Assembly: GCA_016271365.2 (NCBI GenBank)
Contig: CM028132.1
Coordinates: 1,190,077,001-1,190,141,000 of the forward strand
Length of the DNA: 64,000 bases
Source of the DNA: Neoceratodus forsteri
Lineage: Eukaryota > Chordata > Ceratodontiformes > Ceratodontidae
Direction: 5' to 3'
Shown one piece after another: positions 33,560 through 44,584 of this stretch. The position numbers and the translations under genes are program-made. Below the pieces are notes generated by a model. It had not been told where the DNA came from. It saw only the letters and a program-made list of their open reading frames with translations, and made no database searches. Numbering within the stretch: position 1 is the first letter of the stretch; each line of letters begins with the position of its first letter.

Positions 33560-35032
33560 CTTCAGTACTAGTCTTGTTAGTCGCCTTTAGGTATTTGAAG
33601 GTTTCGAGCACGTCCACCCATCCCTCCTCTCCACCAGGGAATACATGTTCAGCTCGCCCAGCCTATCCTCATGGGAGTATCCCTCTAATCTCTGGATCAT
33701 CTTTGTCGCCCTACACTGTACACCCTCCAACAATCTGATGTCCTTCTTCAGGAACAGGTGCCAGAACTGCATGCAGTATTCCAGGTGTGGACTAACCAGT
33801 GACCTGTAGAGGGGCAGGATCACTTCCCTCTTTCTAGAGGAGATTCCCCTCGATGTGTAACCCAGCATCCTGTTGGCTTTTGCTGCCACCCTCCTGCACT
33901 GAGCTGAGTTGTTCATACTCCCCATTATAAGCACCCCTAGATCCTTCTCCTCAGTGCATTCCAGCTGTACTCCCCCCCCCAGCTGATAGCTCCTCCCCTG
34001 GTTCTTAGCCCCGAAGTGCAATACCTTGCACTTTCTGGCATTAAACCCCAACTGCCATACCTCTAACCACTCCTGTAGTTTGGTCATGTCCTCCTGCAGG
34101 CCCCTCCACCCTTCAATGTCATCTACCACAGCTCCCATCTTTGTGTCGTCCGTGAAGAGACTGATCTTGCTCCAAACCCCGTGAGAGATATCAGCAATGA
34201 AGATCCCAAACAACACCGATCCCAACACTGATCCCTGCGGCACCCCGCTCGTCACGTCCCTCGGTGATGAGAGTCCCCCACCACCGCCACCACCCTTTGC
34301 TGCCTACCCTTCAGCCAATTGGTGATCTAATTCACCATCCTTGTTCCCACCCCAATATATTCCAGCTCCCTCCCAAGCCTCCCATGTGGCACGGAATCAA
34401 AGGCCTTGATGAAATCCAAATACAGGACATCCACCACATGACCTTTGTCCAGTTCCCTTGTCACCAAGTCATAGTACTCAATCAGGTTTGTCTGGCAAGA
34501 TCTTCCAGAGACAAACCCATGCTGCTGACTGTCCTGGAGACCATTGTTCTCCAAAAAGGTCACCAGCCTCTCTTTTAGGATCATCTCCATCAGTTTTCCC
34601 TCAAGTGATGTGAGGCTCACTGGTCGGTAGTTGCCTGATTCATCCTTGGGTCCAGTTTTGGGAATGGGTACCACATAGGCCATCCTCCAGTCCAGTGATG
34701 CACATCCTGTGTCCAAGGAGGTATTGAACAGGTCAGCCAATGGTCCTGCCAGGATCTCAGCTAGTTCCTTAAGTACCCTAGGGTGAATGCCATCTGGACC
34801 CAGTGCCTTAACCCCTCTCAGTGCCCATAATCCTTTCAGCACCCTATTCTCTGTAATCCTTGTATCACTCACCTCCACCCCTGCCCACTCCTCCTCTCCC
34901 AGGTGGTGCCTGCCCCCTTTCTCCTTCATGAACACAGAGCAGAAGTAATTATTTAGTGCCTGTGCGTGGTCCTTCCCCTTCCCCTTCTCCACCCAGCCCC
35001 CATCCTTCTTTATCCTCACTATCTGATCTTTG
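33560..35032 (-). pseudogene. CR1 LINE, RT region (part 1), 3' end missing
   Basis: The minus-strand frame 35,019-34,327 has A-L-N-N-Y-F, K-A-L-G-P-D-G-I-H-P-R-V-L-K-E-L, N-Y-R-P-V-S-L-T-S, Q-H-G-F-V-S-G-R-S-C-Q-T-N-L and L-Y-L-D-F-I-K-A-F-D-S-V-P-H. The frame 34,255-33,587 continues with S-G-V-P-Q-G-S-V-L-G and L-F-T-D-D-T-K (usual F-A-D-D-T-K, so Ala to Thr), then L-G-F-N-A-R-K-C-K-V-L-H-F. It ends at D-V-L-E-T-F-K-Y-L, before the normal CR1 C-terminus and 3' tail, so the 3' end has been lost. Confidence 0.9.
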
Positions 35033-36586
35033 TGTAACCCCCTTGTTCCCAGGGGTTACAAGAATCCCATTATAATTAGTGGTAGGCAGGGAAGGCAGCT
35101 AGTGATTTTCCAGTAAATGGATTTCACTCTGTCTCTCCCTCTGTTGTCAGTCTCATCTGAGAGCTGGAGGGGTGATGTCATTTAGAACTCTCGCAGCAGC
35201 ATAAGCCATGGCCAGCTGTTGTGAGAGAGGGAGATAGAATTTTGTAGTTAGCTGGTGGCTGGAGCCTGCAGAGTGTAGTTGCAGATCCAGCAGCAGCTCT
35301 GGTATAGAGCTGCAGTGTTCCCGTTTGTTTTTCTTTCTCACCCTAGTGGAGTTCAGAAATCTTCCAGCTTGTGTAATGTGGTGGAAACCAACTCCAAGGG
35401 ATTTTCTGTTTCATCCCAGGAGGGATGGAGCAGGCTGCCAGGATGTTAGGGGCAATCCCCTTGATTCTACCAGGACATTTGGTGAAGCTGCCTTGTGTAC
35501 ATCTTCTGTGAGTAATTTTGTTTTGTGTGAAACTGCCCAGTGGTACCTGCATTTTAAAGGTGGATTCTGTGACAGAGGGACCCTACCTCCCTAAACAGTT
35601 TTAAAGTTGGCTGTCCTCTGTGGAGTCCAGTATGTGACCGTCCAAGTGAACATAACTTTTACCTTTGACACCCCTGTGGTGTCCTGTGAGGATGTTAAGT
35701 GTGAAATACATTTTTAGAGAGCATCTTCAATTTTGGTACAGTGTGAGGTGTATTTACAAGCAGGATGGCTGAGTATGAATTTGGAAACAAAAGATGGGAA
35801 GGTGGGAGACCCCCCATCTGGAGTGACCAGTTTAGCACTCTGGGTTTTGTAGGGCACCTTTGCTCTTTTCTGTCAGTGCATGTGGCCAATGCCTGAAGAA
35901 AGCTCTACCCCAGTGAGTGGTTTTTCTCCAGTTCTGCCCCAGGGAGTGTTTTTTTTCCAGGTTACCCCTTGTATGTGGGTTCTGCGAGTCTTGAGCCTCT
36001 TGTGCTTCTTCGTGGTCTGTGTGCCGCAACTTATCCTATGCCATATGGGAAGTGACCAAGTACTGGCCATATGTGCCATTTCCAGGAAGAAAGTGTGTGT
36101 TCTACAGGTGGCTAGTCCACAAGTTCTACAGTCATCCTATGCTATATGGTGTTCTGTACCTCAGATATCTGCATTTACCGTGTGTGTGTAACCCTTGGGG
36201 GTCCATCTTTGCTTTGTGTTGTTCCTACTGTGTTATGGAATACAGCCACACTCTAGAATCCCAACCTGGTTTGGACATTTATGTTATTGCTTCCCGTGTG
36301 TGGAGTCACTTGGGCACCCCTATCCAGAAGTGCAAACCTAGCATAGCCCTGAGCAAATGTTTTCTCCCTGGGACCTGGATTGTGGCCATGGTATTGGTCC
36401 CAGCCAGGTGTATGCCAGTTAGTAGCTGCACTTGGTTTGTGTTTGCGTTTTTATAAAATCTGCTCCATCTGGCATATCCCACCTTATCTAACGGTGGCAA
36501 ATCAATGTAATCCCTACCCCTGTCTTTTCCCCAGACTGCAGGAGGTGTGCCTACTGGTTAAATAAAGGGCCAGTGGGGGGTTACAT
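35033..36586 (+). mobile_element. LTR-like element (1.55 kb) inserted in the CR1
   Basis: It starts TGTAACCCCCTTG and ends GGGGGGTTACA, so the ends are inverted. It sits inside CR1 coding sequence: the CR1 protein is in frame across it (…E-K-H before, K-D-Q-I-V-R-I-K-K-D-G-G after). Flanking TTTG and TATG could be a 4-bp duplication with one mismatch. TG...CA ends, an AATAAA near the 3' end (36,562) and a related copy at 54,275-55,700 suggest a solo LTR. Its interior shows decayed coding similarity to the other copy, which is unusual for an LTR. Confidence 0.65.
35740..36456 (+). pseudogene. Decayed unknown ORF inside the LTR-like element (copy 1)
   Basis: The plus-strand frame at about 35,764-35,893 reads G-M-A-E-Y-E-F-G-N-K-R-W-E-G-G-R-P-P-I-W-S and ends at a V-A-N-A block. 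After a frameshift, 36,019-36,456 holds P-G-R-K-C-V-F-Y and N-P-W-G-S-I-F-A-L. The same blocks occur in order on the minus strand of the second element (see 54,530-55,151). I do not recognise the protein; it has no RT, integrase, protease or zinc-knuckle signature. Stops and shifts show it is not functional here. Confidence 0.5.
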
Positions 36587-36589
36587 ATG

Positions 36590-37150
36590 TTTTTCCGCCT
36601 TTTCTCCGTTCTTAATCCCCTGTGCCATTCTCAGCTCCCTGGAAGCCTTGGCCACTCTGATCAGCCTGGTAACCTCCCTGGCCTTCTTCATATACTGTAC
36701 ATCTCCCTGTTGTCCTCCCCATCTGATTTCTTGAGTCTCCAAAATGCCTTTTTCATGGCCCTCAACCATCCATGACCTCCTTCGTCAGTCAACTGTTTTT
36801 TTTTTTTGGCCTCCTCTTCTTACTCCTTGTTCTTGTACATGTCCCAGTAGCCTCCACTAGCCCTTTCTTAATAATAGCCCATTTTTAGCTAGCATCCATG
36901 CATGGTTGAATACCTGACAGATGCCTGCCCACACTATCCCCATCCTTTTAAAGTCTGCACCTTTGAATTCAATCACCCTGGTACTTGTACCTCCTGATTC
37001 CCTGCCCATATTGAGCGTGAACCGTACCGTGTGGTGGTCACTCCCAGCCAGAGGGTCCTCCATCTCCAGATCCCTTACAGCTTCCCTATTTGACAGAACT
37101 AGGTCTAGAGTCCTATCCATAACACTGTCTTCCACTTTGCCTACCACCTA
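36590..37150 (-). pseudogene. CR1 LINE, endonuclease end and linker (part 2)
   Basis: The minus strand beyond the LTR-like element gives D-R-T-L-D-L-V-L-S-N-R-E and G-S-D-H-H-T-V-R-F-T-L (37,147-36,857), the CR1 endonuclease C-terminus. The linker continues to K-A-S-R-E-L-R-M-A and K-A-E-K-H (36,769-36,587). Joined across the insert it leads directly into the RT part. The N-terminal endonuclease is not found beyond 37,150, so the element is 5'-truncated or broken there. Confidence 0.8.
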
Positions 37151-37159
37151 TACTTTACG

Positions 37160-37836
37160 CCTTGCCCCCCTCCCCCCCATAGACACAGCCAGGCAGGCAC
37201 TGTGTTTGGCAGAAGTCGGTGGGGGGGGGAGTGACAAACTAAATGATGCACTACAACTGCCTGTCATTCTCTGTATGTTCCACTCTCTCCTCTGTCTCGA
37301 TCTTTGTGTCTCCTCGCTGTCTCAGTCTCGCTCCCTACATGATACTGTAGCAGCAAGAAGGCGAGCCAGTAACAACACTCACTGAAGGAGCTTGCATGTC
37401 ATTGCTCTTGCTGTGTCTTTCTGTCTGTGCCATGGTGAGCTGCTGGCCTTTCTCTCTCCCTCCTCCCTGCACTATATTGAACAGAGATCACTGAGGGGAT
37501 TGTGAGTGAAGGACAGGCTGTTTGCAGACTCCCGAGCACGGGGAGCTCTGCCACTGTCTGTTCACATACTGTTGTGTACTGGTTTGGGAGGGCACGGTCA
37601 GGGGAACAACAACGATCGCACTCTCTGCTGCAAGCTGTGCCCCTCAGAGTTGCTGGTATCTGTCTCTGGCAGTTGTGGGGGGGTGCAAAGTCATTTGGGG
37701 ACACTGTGTGGGCAGAGGGGTATACATACAGGGCACAGGACAAATTCCACACTCCGGCTCAATGTCTGGGGAGTTTACATGGCCGTCGCTCTCCATTCTT
37801 TTCCTGCACAGAATGAGACCTGTCAGGGGATCTCCA
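37160..37836. other. Unassigned, moderately GC-rich DNA
   Basis: Overlapping frames in several phases (up to 163 codons at 37,506-37,997) reflect composition. None resembles a known family, and no splice-flanked exon stands out. Confidence 0.4.
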
Positions 37837-37899
37837 GAGTCGCTTCACAGAACCATGGATTAAATAGGTTATTTAATTCATGGGTTCACAGAGCGACTC
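37837..37899. repeat. Imperfect ~30-bp palindrome
   Basis: GAGTCGCT-TCACAGAA-CCATGGATTAAATA is mirrored by the reverse complement of the right side, GAGTCGCTCTGTGAA-CCCATGAATTAAAT, with only a few bases of loop. Symmetry stops abruptly outside. It could be a cruciform-forming repeat or the core of a small MITE. Confidence 0.65.
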
Positions 37900-39600
37900 C
37901 ACCAATAGGATTGCATGTTTTTGCTAACCCATGTTATAACTATATTTATAAAATGGATAGGAAAAATCAAGGAAAATTGGGGTCCCTGATTGGATAAAAC
38001 ACACCATGTGACTGTGCACTATCCCATTGCCACACACCTCCCACCACAACTGCATGCCTGCAGTACTTTCTGTCCCCAAGACCTTCTCACTAGCAAGCAA
38101 GATCACTCCACACCTGGCACACACATGCTGCCGCATGCACACACCTTGCACACACAGGCTGCCACAACCATAAGAAGTAAATCTGTATAGCTTTCCTACA
38201 CTGTAAAAAAACACCAGACATGCTGTTTGAACAAAACAATGCTCATTTTAAAGATTTGACAGCATTTGTTTATGCCCATGAATACTGCTCGGTAATGCTA
38301 CAGTAAAGCAACAAAGTGAAAGTTATTACAGTTAAACATTGTTTGTAATTACTTTTTACCTATAAAAATCGTGGCAGGATCAACTAGATAACTATTTTCT
38401 ATCACTTTAAATCTATCAGAATCATGGCAGGATCAACCAGCTCACATAAATCAAACACTGTTTTGTGCCAGACAGGGACTACTTTTTATCACCCCCCTCT
38501 TCCTCGCACATGTGCACACACACACGTGCACACACACAGTATTTGGTGACTGTTTTATAAGATAATCCACTACAGGACGTGTGGTCATGATCTTGTATAT
38601 GCATGCCTTGGATGGTTGAATGCACTCGGCCTGCAGACTTATGCACCACAACACACAACAAGGTGTGAGTATATCAGAGCACAGCCGCATATCCTGTAGT
38701 CGATTATCTATTATGTATATCATAGATAATATATTATATTTATATATAACATATATATATATTGTACTTATCATAAACAGTACTTGCATCCCCGTCACCC
38801 CAGCATTATGGATTGCAGGATAGTTGGTCTATTAATTATTTCCTACAAGGGAGCTAGTTTCCTTGGAAAAATAACTATTGCAAATGTTTAAACACTAGCA
38901 TGCCCATTATTTAATGAAGCATAAATCAGATTAAATGTGAGAGCTTTCTTGTTAGTGGGGGAAAGGTTTGGATAAAACACCTGTCTGGAGGTCTTTGTTC
39001 CTCCAATCCCCCTGTATTAGCTGTTTTAAGATATAAGATGGATCTAATGCAGCTGCCAGAATTTGGATGAAATGCTGTGCCTTGCATTCCTGCTAACACT
39101 GTGCATGGAAAGCAGACTGCTTAGATCAGGAACTTCAAGCAGTGCAGCCAGAGGTATGTGTCTTGTCTAAACAGGACTCTCAATGGTGAAAAGACTTGCG
39201 AAGATTTTCTCCTAATTTATATTTCCATATAGTTGTGTGTGTGGGGATGGGGTTTGAAACATTAATGAACTGCACTTAATTCAGGAGTAGAACTAGGATG
39301 TCTGCAATGTATTGCTCTCGTCAAAATGGAATTTGAAGTCAGTTTGACATGTGTTACCATAAAACTGTCAAAAAGGCTGTTGGTGTTCTTTATGTTGACT
39401 GGTGCAGGTAAGGGTTGTGAATTTACCTTTAAGTCATACGCTGGTTGTATTTGCTTGTGTAGCATCCATGCGGGCCCTCAAGGTTCTCCTCTCCTAATTC
39501 TTCAAGAGGGCAGGCATGGGGTACTGAAGATGTGCTACCTGAGGTACTCAAGTCTAGGTTGAGGCATGGGTCAGGAAGCATAGGAAAACCAGGAACAGTT
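37900..39600. other. Unassigned DNA with short repeats
   Basis: It holds CA-rich patches near 38,510-38,540, an AT-rich (TA) patch at 38,715-38,765, and a duplicated GTGGCAGGATCAACTAG / ATGGCAGGATCAACCAG pair about 52 bp apart near 38,370-38,440. No genes or families were recognised. Confidence 0.45.
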
Positions 39601-39840
39601 TCAAAATTCATAAATAGTTTTTTATTCTTCTCAATAACAGCAAAAAATAAAAAAAAAATATGCAGTATAACTATTTACAAGGTAGTACAAACAGAGAAAA
39701 CTAAGTCCTTCTTCTGAGAGTATCTCTTAATTTCAAGTTTCAGTCTCTCAGTCTTTCACACTCCTTCTCTTTTTGTTGTATAGCCTACCATTGGAAAAAG
39801 GCAGTCAGGCTTTCAGGTTCTGTCGCTGCCTGTTCTTTTT
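39601..39840. other. Unassigned sequence at the Gypsy pol break
   Basis: AT-rich, with an A run near 39,650. The Gypsy reading frame ends just to the right, so this could be unrecognised Gypsy sequence or flanking DNA. Confidence 0.35.
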
Positions 39841-39847
39841 TTTCCAT

Positions 39848-40790
39848 CTAATTTTGACTCAGGACTGCACCAAGGCCTACCTCTGATGCATCTGTCTTTA
39901 AAAAAAATGGTTTCTCAAAGTCTGGGCTTCTTAAAACAGGGGCTGAACATAATGCAGCCTTAATGGCTTGTAAAGCTTCATCACACACTGGGGTCCATTT
40001 CACATTATTTGGGTACCGTTTTTTCGAGAATTCAGTGAGGGGAGTAGCTAACTCAGCAAAGCTGGGAACAAATCTCCAATAATAACCAGTCAGTCCTAAA
40101 ATTGACCTGACATGTTTCTTAGTTTTGGGGACAGGGCTGTTAGCTACAGCTTCTATCTTGGAAACCTCTTGCTTGACTTCTCCATTACCCAAAACATAAC
40201 CCAAATATCTAGTTTCCTGCATGCCCAATGCACACTTGGTTGGACTAATTGTCAGATCTGCCTTTTTGATCAATTAGATAACTGCTAATAGGTGTTCCAG
40301 GCGACTTTTCCAGTCTGGACTATACACCAGGACATCATCCAGGTACGCAGCACAATAACCAGTGTGAGGGGATAAAATTACATCCATGTATCGCTAGAAT
40401 GTAACGGGTGCGCCATGTAAACCAAAAGGCATGGCGGTGAACTGAAAGAATCCTATAGGAGTGGCAAATGCAGTTTTATCTCTGGATTCTTTAGCAAGAG
40501 GGATTTGCCAGTAACCCTTGGTGAGATTGAGGGTACTGATATACTTGGCACTCCACAGTCTGTCCACCAAATCATCTATTCTGGACATAGGATAACTGTC
40601 AAATTCTGACATTTGACAGTTTCCTAAAATCAAGGCAAATTCATACACCCTCTTCTTTTTTTGTTTACGGTCACCATTGGTGATGACCAAGCACTTCTTG
40701 ACCCTTCTATGAGACCCAATTCTTTCATTGTTTGTATATCCTTAACCATATCAGCTCTTAACCGCTCTGGTAATCTGTATGTCTTTTTTA
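39848..40790 (-). pseudogene. Ty3/Gypsy pol: RT and start of RNase H
   Basis: The minus strand reads Y-R-L-P-E-R-L-R-A-D-M and K-E-L-G-L-I (before 40,690), then D-L-V-D-R-L-W-S-A-K-Y, G-Y-W-Q-I-P-L, Q-F-T-A-M-P-F-G-L-H-G-A-P-V-T-F and the catalytic Y-L-D-D (near 40,345). Next come L-G-Y-V-L-G-N-G, L-G-L-T-G-Y-Y-W-R-F-V-P-S-F and the RNase H start K-T-D-A-S-E-V-G-L-G-A-V-L-S. A stop near 40,272 and a shift make it dead. RNase H is truncated, and integrase, gag and recognisable flanking LTRs are not found here. Its upstream pol part lies 13 kb away at 53,870-54,021. Confidence 0.9.
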
Positions 40791-41043
40791 TGGCAGTGTC
40801 AGTGGCTCAGTAGGTAGCACACTCGTCTCTGAGGCTGGGAGATCAGAGGGCTGTGGGTTCAGTTCTCACATCTGGCACTTGGGTTGATATCCCAATACTG
40901 ACACTGTAGTGCAGCACGAAAGGGGTGCTGCACTTCTGAGGTGCCGTCTTTCGAATGAGACATTAAACCGGAAGTCTCATCTGCCTGGATTGGTGGTAGT
41001 TCCAGTGGATGTTAAAGATCCCATGGCACTTCTTGAACAGAGT
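40791..41043 (+). mobile_element. tRNA-headed SINE with Meta-type core, 5' part
   Basis: The A-box-like AGTGGCTCAGTAGG and B-box-like GGGTTCAGTTCTC form a tRNA head (about 40,800-40,865). The core follows with GGTGCCGTCTTTCGAATGAG, ACATTAAACCGGAAGTCTC and AAAGATCCCATGGCACTTC, which I recognise as the Meta-domain type shared by several animal SINEs. It stops at GAACAGAGT (41,035-41,043). The missing 3' part, AGTAGGAGAATTTCCCCGG and TGTCCTGGCCAAATTTCCC, lies at 53,662-53,700. Confidence 0.8.
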
Positions 41044-41233
41044 TGGGAAAAGTTTTATTAAAGAACAAATCGGTACAGTTCCAAAAAAAAGAACAATACA
41101 GAAAATCACAAATGAAGTAAAACAAGAATCAGGACAAAAAGGAACTGACAAAAACAAATGGTCAATACAACAGGTCTAGGGTAAACAAAAAAAGAAAGGA
41201 AAAAAAGAAAGAATACACCAATACCCACACAGT

Positions 41234-42960
41234 TCAAGTAACAGCCGCATCTGTATCAGTGATCCAGGGCAAATGCTTCCATAATCCAGAAAGGCCCAGT
41301 GCAGAAAGATGCGAGCTGTCTGACAAATATACTACATGGGCATCAGCAACTATCTTGTTGCATAATTCAACATAAGTGCAATGGTGTTGTTGCAAAGTAA
41401 ATAAACAATGGGACATCCAAATATTCCATTTGATAGTTAAAAATAAAACACACAGAGTTTCCAAATCCCATTTCCCCCAAGCAGAGGACACATGGCCATA
41501 TATAAGATTTGCATAAGAAATCCTAGAAAAAAGTGGTTCCCCCCATTGGTCAGCTAAATATGTCCAGAAATCTTTAATAAAGGAGCACTGAAAAAATAAA
41601 TGGTCAATTGTTTCAAGGGAGGCAGTACATTGCAGTCTACTGCAGAACCTGTCAGAGAGCTGTTTATGTTTGTGATTACTCTTGACAATAATCTTCTCAT
41701 GGCAAGAGAGCCAATGGAAGTCCCACATATGTGCAGGAATCCTAGGATTCGCCAACAGGAGTTTCAGGGAAGCCCTATAGCCATTTAGGGAAGGGGTCAG
41801 GGGAGAGAGACAGAAGCCAGTAAATTTCTATAAAACATCTTATGTGAAGAAACCGTCAAGAGCTGATGAGTAATTTCCCATTGTTTTAAACAGAGGAACG
41901 TGTCTTTTAGGTATTGAAAGACTTCCAAACTCCAGAGAACCGTAATAGAGTTCCATTCCCAAGAATTACCTACGTAAGGACATAGACAGGGTAGAGAAGG
42001 TTCAGAGGAGGGCAGCAAAGATGGTGCATGGATTGCATCACAAGTCCTATGAGGACAGGTTGAAGGCACTGAACATGTACTCCCTGGAGGAGAGGAGGGA
42101 GAGAGGGGACATGATAGAGACATACAAGTATCTTACAGGGAGAAACAGGGTGCAGGAATGCACTATTTTTAAGCGAAAAAGATGTTCCAGGACTAGAGGG
42201 CATGGGATGAAGTTGGAGGGAGGACAATTCAGAAGAAACGTGAGGAAGAATTTCTTCACAGAACGAGTGGTGGACAAGTGGAACACCCTGCCAGAGGAAG
42301 TGGTGGGGGCTGAAACAATCACGGGATTTAAGAATGCATGGGATAGACATAAATGAATTCTGGAGGTCAGGGGTAAGGGGAAACAGACTTCTTGGAAAAC
42401 ATAAACTGAACTTACAGACTTAAATGGGCAGATTGGGTGGGCCATAGGCCCTTATCTGCCGACACTGTCTATGTATCTATGTATCTATGAGCTGCAGTTA
42501 CCATAGAGCCAGCACTCCCACCCATGTTGTCTATTAATCAAAAGAGGTCGTAAATTTGACATGAAAAAAATACTAGAAAAGAAAAGAATTGGATTCACCA
42601 TGTTCAGCCTACCTTCCGGAACAGGCAGATAAAGAACATCCCTCTTGATTGGGTTAAGACGACTACCCCATATCGCCTGGAAAAATAAACTCAAGAGAGG
42701 GGTTTAAAGTTTTTTTTGGAATAGGGAACACATAACTTAAATATAAAAAAATAGGAAGAAGAAAGGTTTTTCACCAAAAACACACATTTTTTCTTCCCAA
42801 CCTTACTACGATTCCATTGAGAAACCTTAAAACGCCCAATAGCTAGCTTTTTCTCCCAGTTTTGGACATAAATCCCCGGGGGGGGCCAAACTTAATTCCC
42901 AGGAGAGAAATAGAGGAGGAGGAGGAAACAGAAATCGGGCCAATAGAGGCCCAGCACAAA
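41234..42960 (-). pseudogene. Tx1 copy A ORF2 C-terminal region
   Basis: The minus-strand frame 41,755-41,234 (173 residues) has P-A-H-M-W-D-F-H-W-L, a C-T-A-S-L-E-T-I-D-H-L-F-F-Q-C zinc-type block and L-T-I-K-W-N-I-W. Copy B matches with P-I-Y-M-W-E-V-Q-W-L and E-E-T-M-E-H-F-F-L-F-C. Further upstream, 42,694-42,485 gives I-W-G-S-R-L-N-P-I-K-R, against copy B L-W-G-N-R-L-N-P-V-K-R. A plus-strand CR1 piece splits it. Confidence 0.8.
41969..42489 (+). mobile_element. CR1 3' end inserted in Tx1 copy A
   Basis: The plus-strand frame 42,021-42,356 reads V-H-G-L-H-H-K-S-Y-E-D-R-L-K-A-L-N-M-Y-S-L-E-E-R-R-E-R-G-D-M in conserved CR1 order. It ends F-F-T-E-R-V-V-D-K-W-N-T-L-P and is closely related to the C-terminus of the CR1 at 30,557-30,991. 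The terminus is a short tandem TCTATGTATCTATG run. It is strongly 5'-truncated, about 520 bp. Confidence 0.9.
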
Positions 42961-42968
42961 AGCATGAC

Positions 42969-43255
42969 CATACCTCTCAACCTCCTGCCTCATAAATCAG
43001 GGACAAGGCTTAAAAAAATCAGGGACACATCTTCAAAATTGGAGATATCCACTCAGGAAGCAGGTAGAATAAGGTGCCTAGTGTAAAATGCATTTTCTAA
43101 GGAAGAACAAGTCTGTAACTTTAATGTTTGACATTATTTTATGCTTACAACTCCCATTATTTGGTCATAGAAACACAATTTTTAGGAGGGACAGAGTCAA
43201 ATTTTGAGGCCAAATCAGGGACTTCCCTGAAAATCGGGGACATTTGAGAGGTATC
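42969..43255. mobile_element. hAT-type MITE in Tx1 copy A
   Basis: The left end CATACCTCTCAAC and the reverse complement of the right end, GATACCTCTCAAA, are inverted. Subterminal AATCAGGGAC-type blocks appear on both sides. The identical 8-bp AGCATGAC flanks it at 42,961-42,968 and 43,256-43,263. At 287 bp it is non-coding and interrupts the LINE just after the RT catalytic block (M-A-Y-A-D-D-L-C-L-L, near 43,370). Confidence 0.9.
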
Positions 43256-43263
43256 AGCATGAC

Positions 43264-44560
43264 ACTTGTCCAAATTCAAGCTAGCACCCGAGACCAAACC
43301 AAAGGAAAAGCATTCAGAAAGGGCTTCCTGAACCGAGGAGGCATCCGCAGTCAACAAGCACAAGTCATCAGCGTAAGCCAAAGAGGAGGGTGTATCCTGA
43401 ACAGCAGGATGAGAAATCGGGCGAATACTCGGGGACGTAATTAATTTACGTAATAAGGGGTGAATAAAAAAGACCTATAGAAGAGGTCTTAGAGGGCACC
43501 CTTGTCTCACACCTCACTTAATGGGAATCAAGGGACCCAGCCACCCATTGACCAGAGGGACCACAGTGGCGGTCCGATAAAGAGATTGTATCCAAGAAAC
43601 AAATGTAGGAGGAATACGATAATGTAAAAGAATTTCCCACAAAAAATCATGACAGATGGAGTCAAAAGCAGACTTTTGGTCTAAAGAAACAACATACCCC
43701 GAACATTGACCAGAAAACCCAAAGGTAAAAATTTCCCGCACCCGAATAAGATGATCCTGTATTTTCCTCTGAGGAAATGACAAGATCCACAACAGATAAT
43801 CTGTTAGCCAGAATTTTGGACAATATCTTACAATCCGCATTAAGCATGCATATAGGTCTCCAATTATGCAAGTCAGATTTATCCCCTTTTCTTATGTAGA
43901 AAAATCAAGGCTCCATTAGTAAAGTTAAGAGGAACATCTCCCAATTCCAACATAGTGTTAAACATCAGGGCCAATTCGGACCCCAGGGAGTCACCCATGA
44001 ACTTATAGAATTCTTTCGGGAGCCCATCAGGGCCCGGGGTAACATTAGGCTTCAAATGACGGATACCATCCAGCACCTCAGGTAAAGTAATAGGCCATCT
44101 TAAACCTGTAAGAACCTGTGGAGAAAGATCAGGGATAAAAACATCAGATAAATACTGTCTGATCCGCCCAACATCTGAAGGGAGTTCTGAAAACAAAGTA
44201 CAAGAAAAATCAGCCACAATTCGCATAATATCACATGGGGAGCTATGAAGAGTACCCAAATCATCCAGCAGGCTAGTGATGCCTTTTTTGCCGACCTGTG
44301 ATTTATTATGGGTAATGGGACAAGTTTCATGAGCCGCACCTTTAGTGCCAAATCTATGTTGCCAGTAAAGGTGGGCAGCCCGAGTTTTAGAATGACACAA
44401 CATATTCTGCCAAACCGAGTGAATATGTGCACTCAGATCTTGGCCAGTAGTATGAGCAAGGGACAAAAGGGATTGTAAATGCTGGCGATCTTGTAAGTAT
44501 GCCGAGGTGTTTTGAGCCTTGCTGTACCGCCGAAGGAACTTCGGAAGATCCAACTTCGAA
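43264..44560 (-). pseudogene. Tx1 copy A reverse transcriptase
   Basis: The minus-strand frame 44,553-43,879 (224 residues) covers a linker and N-V-T-P-G-P-D-G-L-P-K-E-F-Y-K-F, then L-I-F-L-H-K-K. The frame 43,871-43,662 gives N-W-R-P-I-C-M-L-N-A-D-C-K-I-L-S-K. The frame 43,840-43,514 gives S-L-D-Q-K-S-A-F-D-S-I-C-H-D-F. The catalytic Y-A-D-D lies near 43,370. The RT is recognisable over its full length but split by frameshifts. Confidence 0.85.
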
Positions 44561-44584
44561 TCCTCCCACTATTGCACAGGGTTC

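Noticed and set aside
37506..37997. 163-codon open frame that looked like a possible exon
   Set aside because: Three overlapping frames are open together, it runs through a palindrome, and no homologous family or clear splice pair was recognised.
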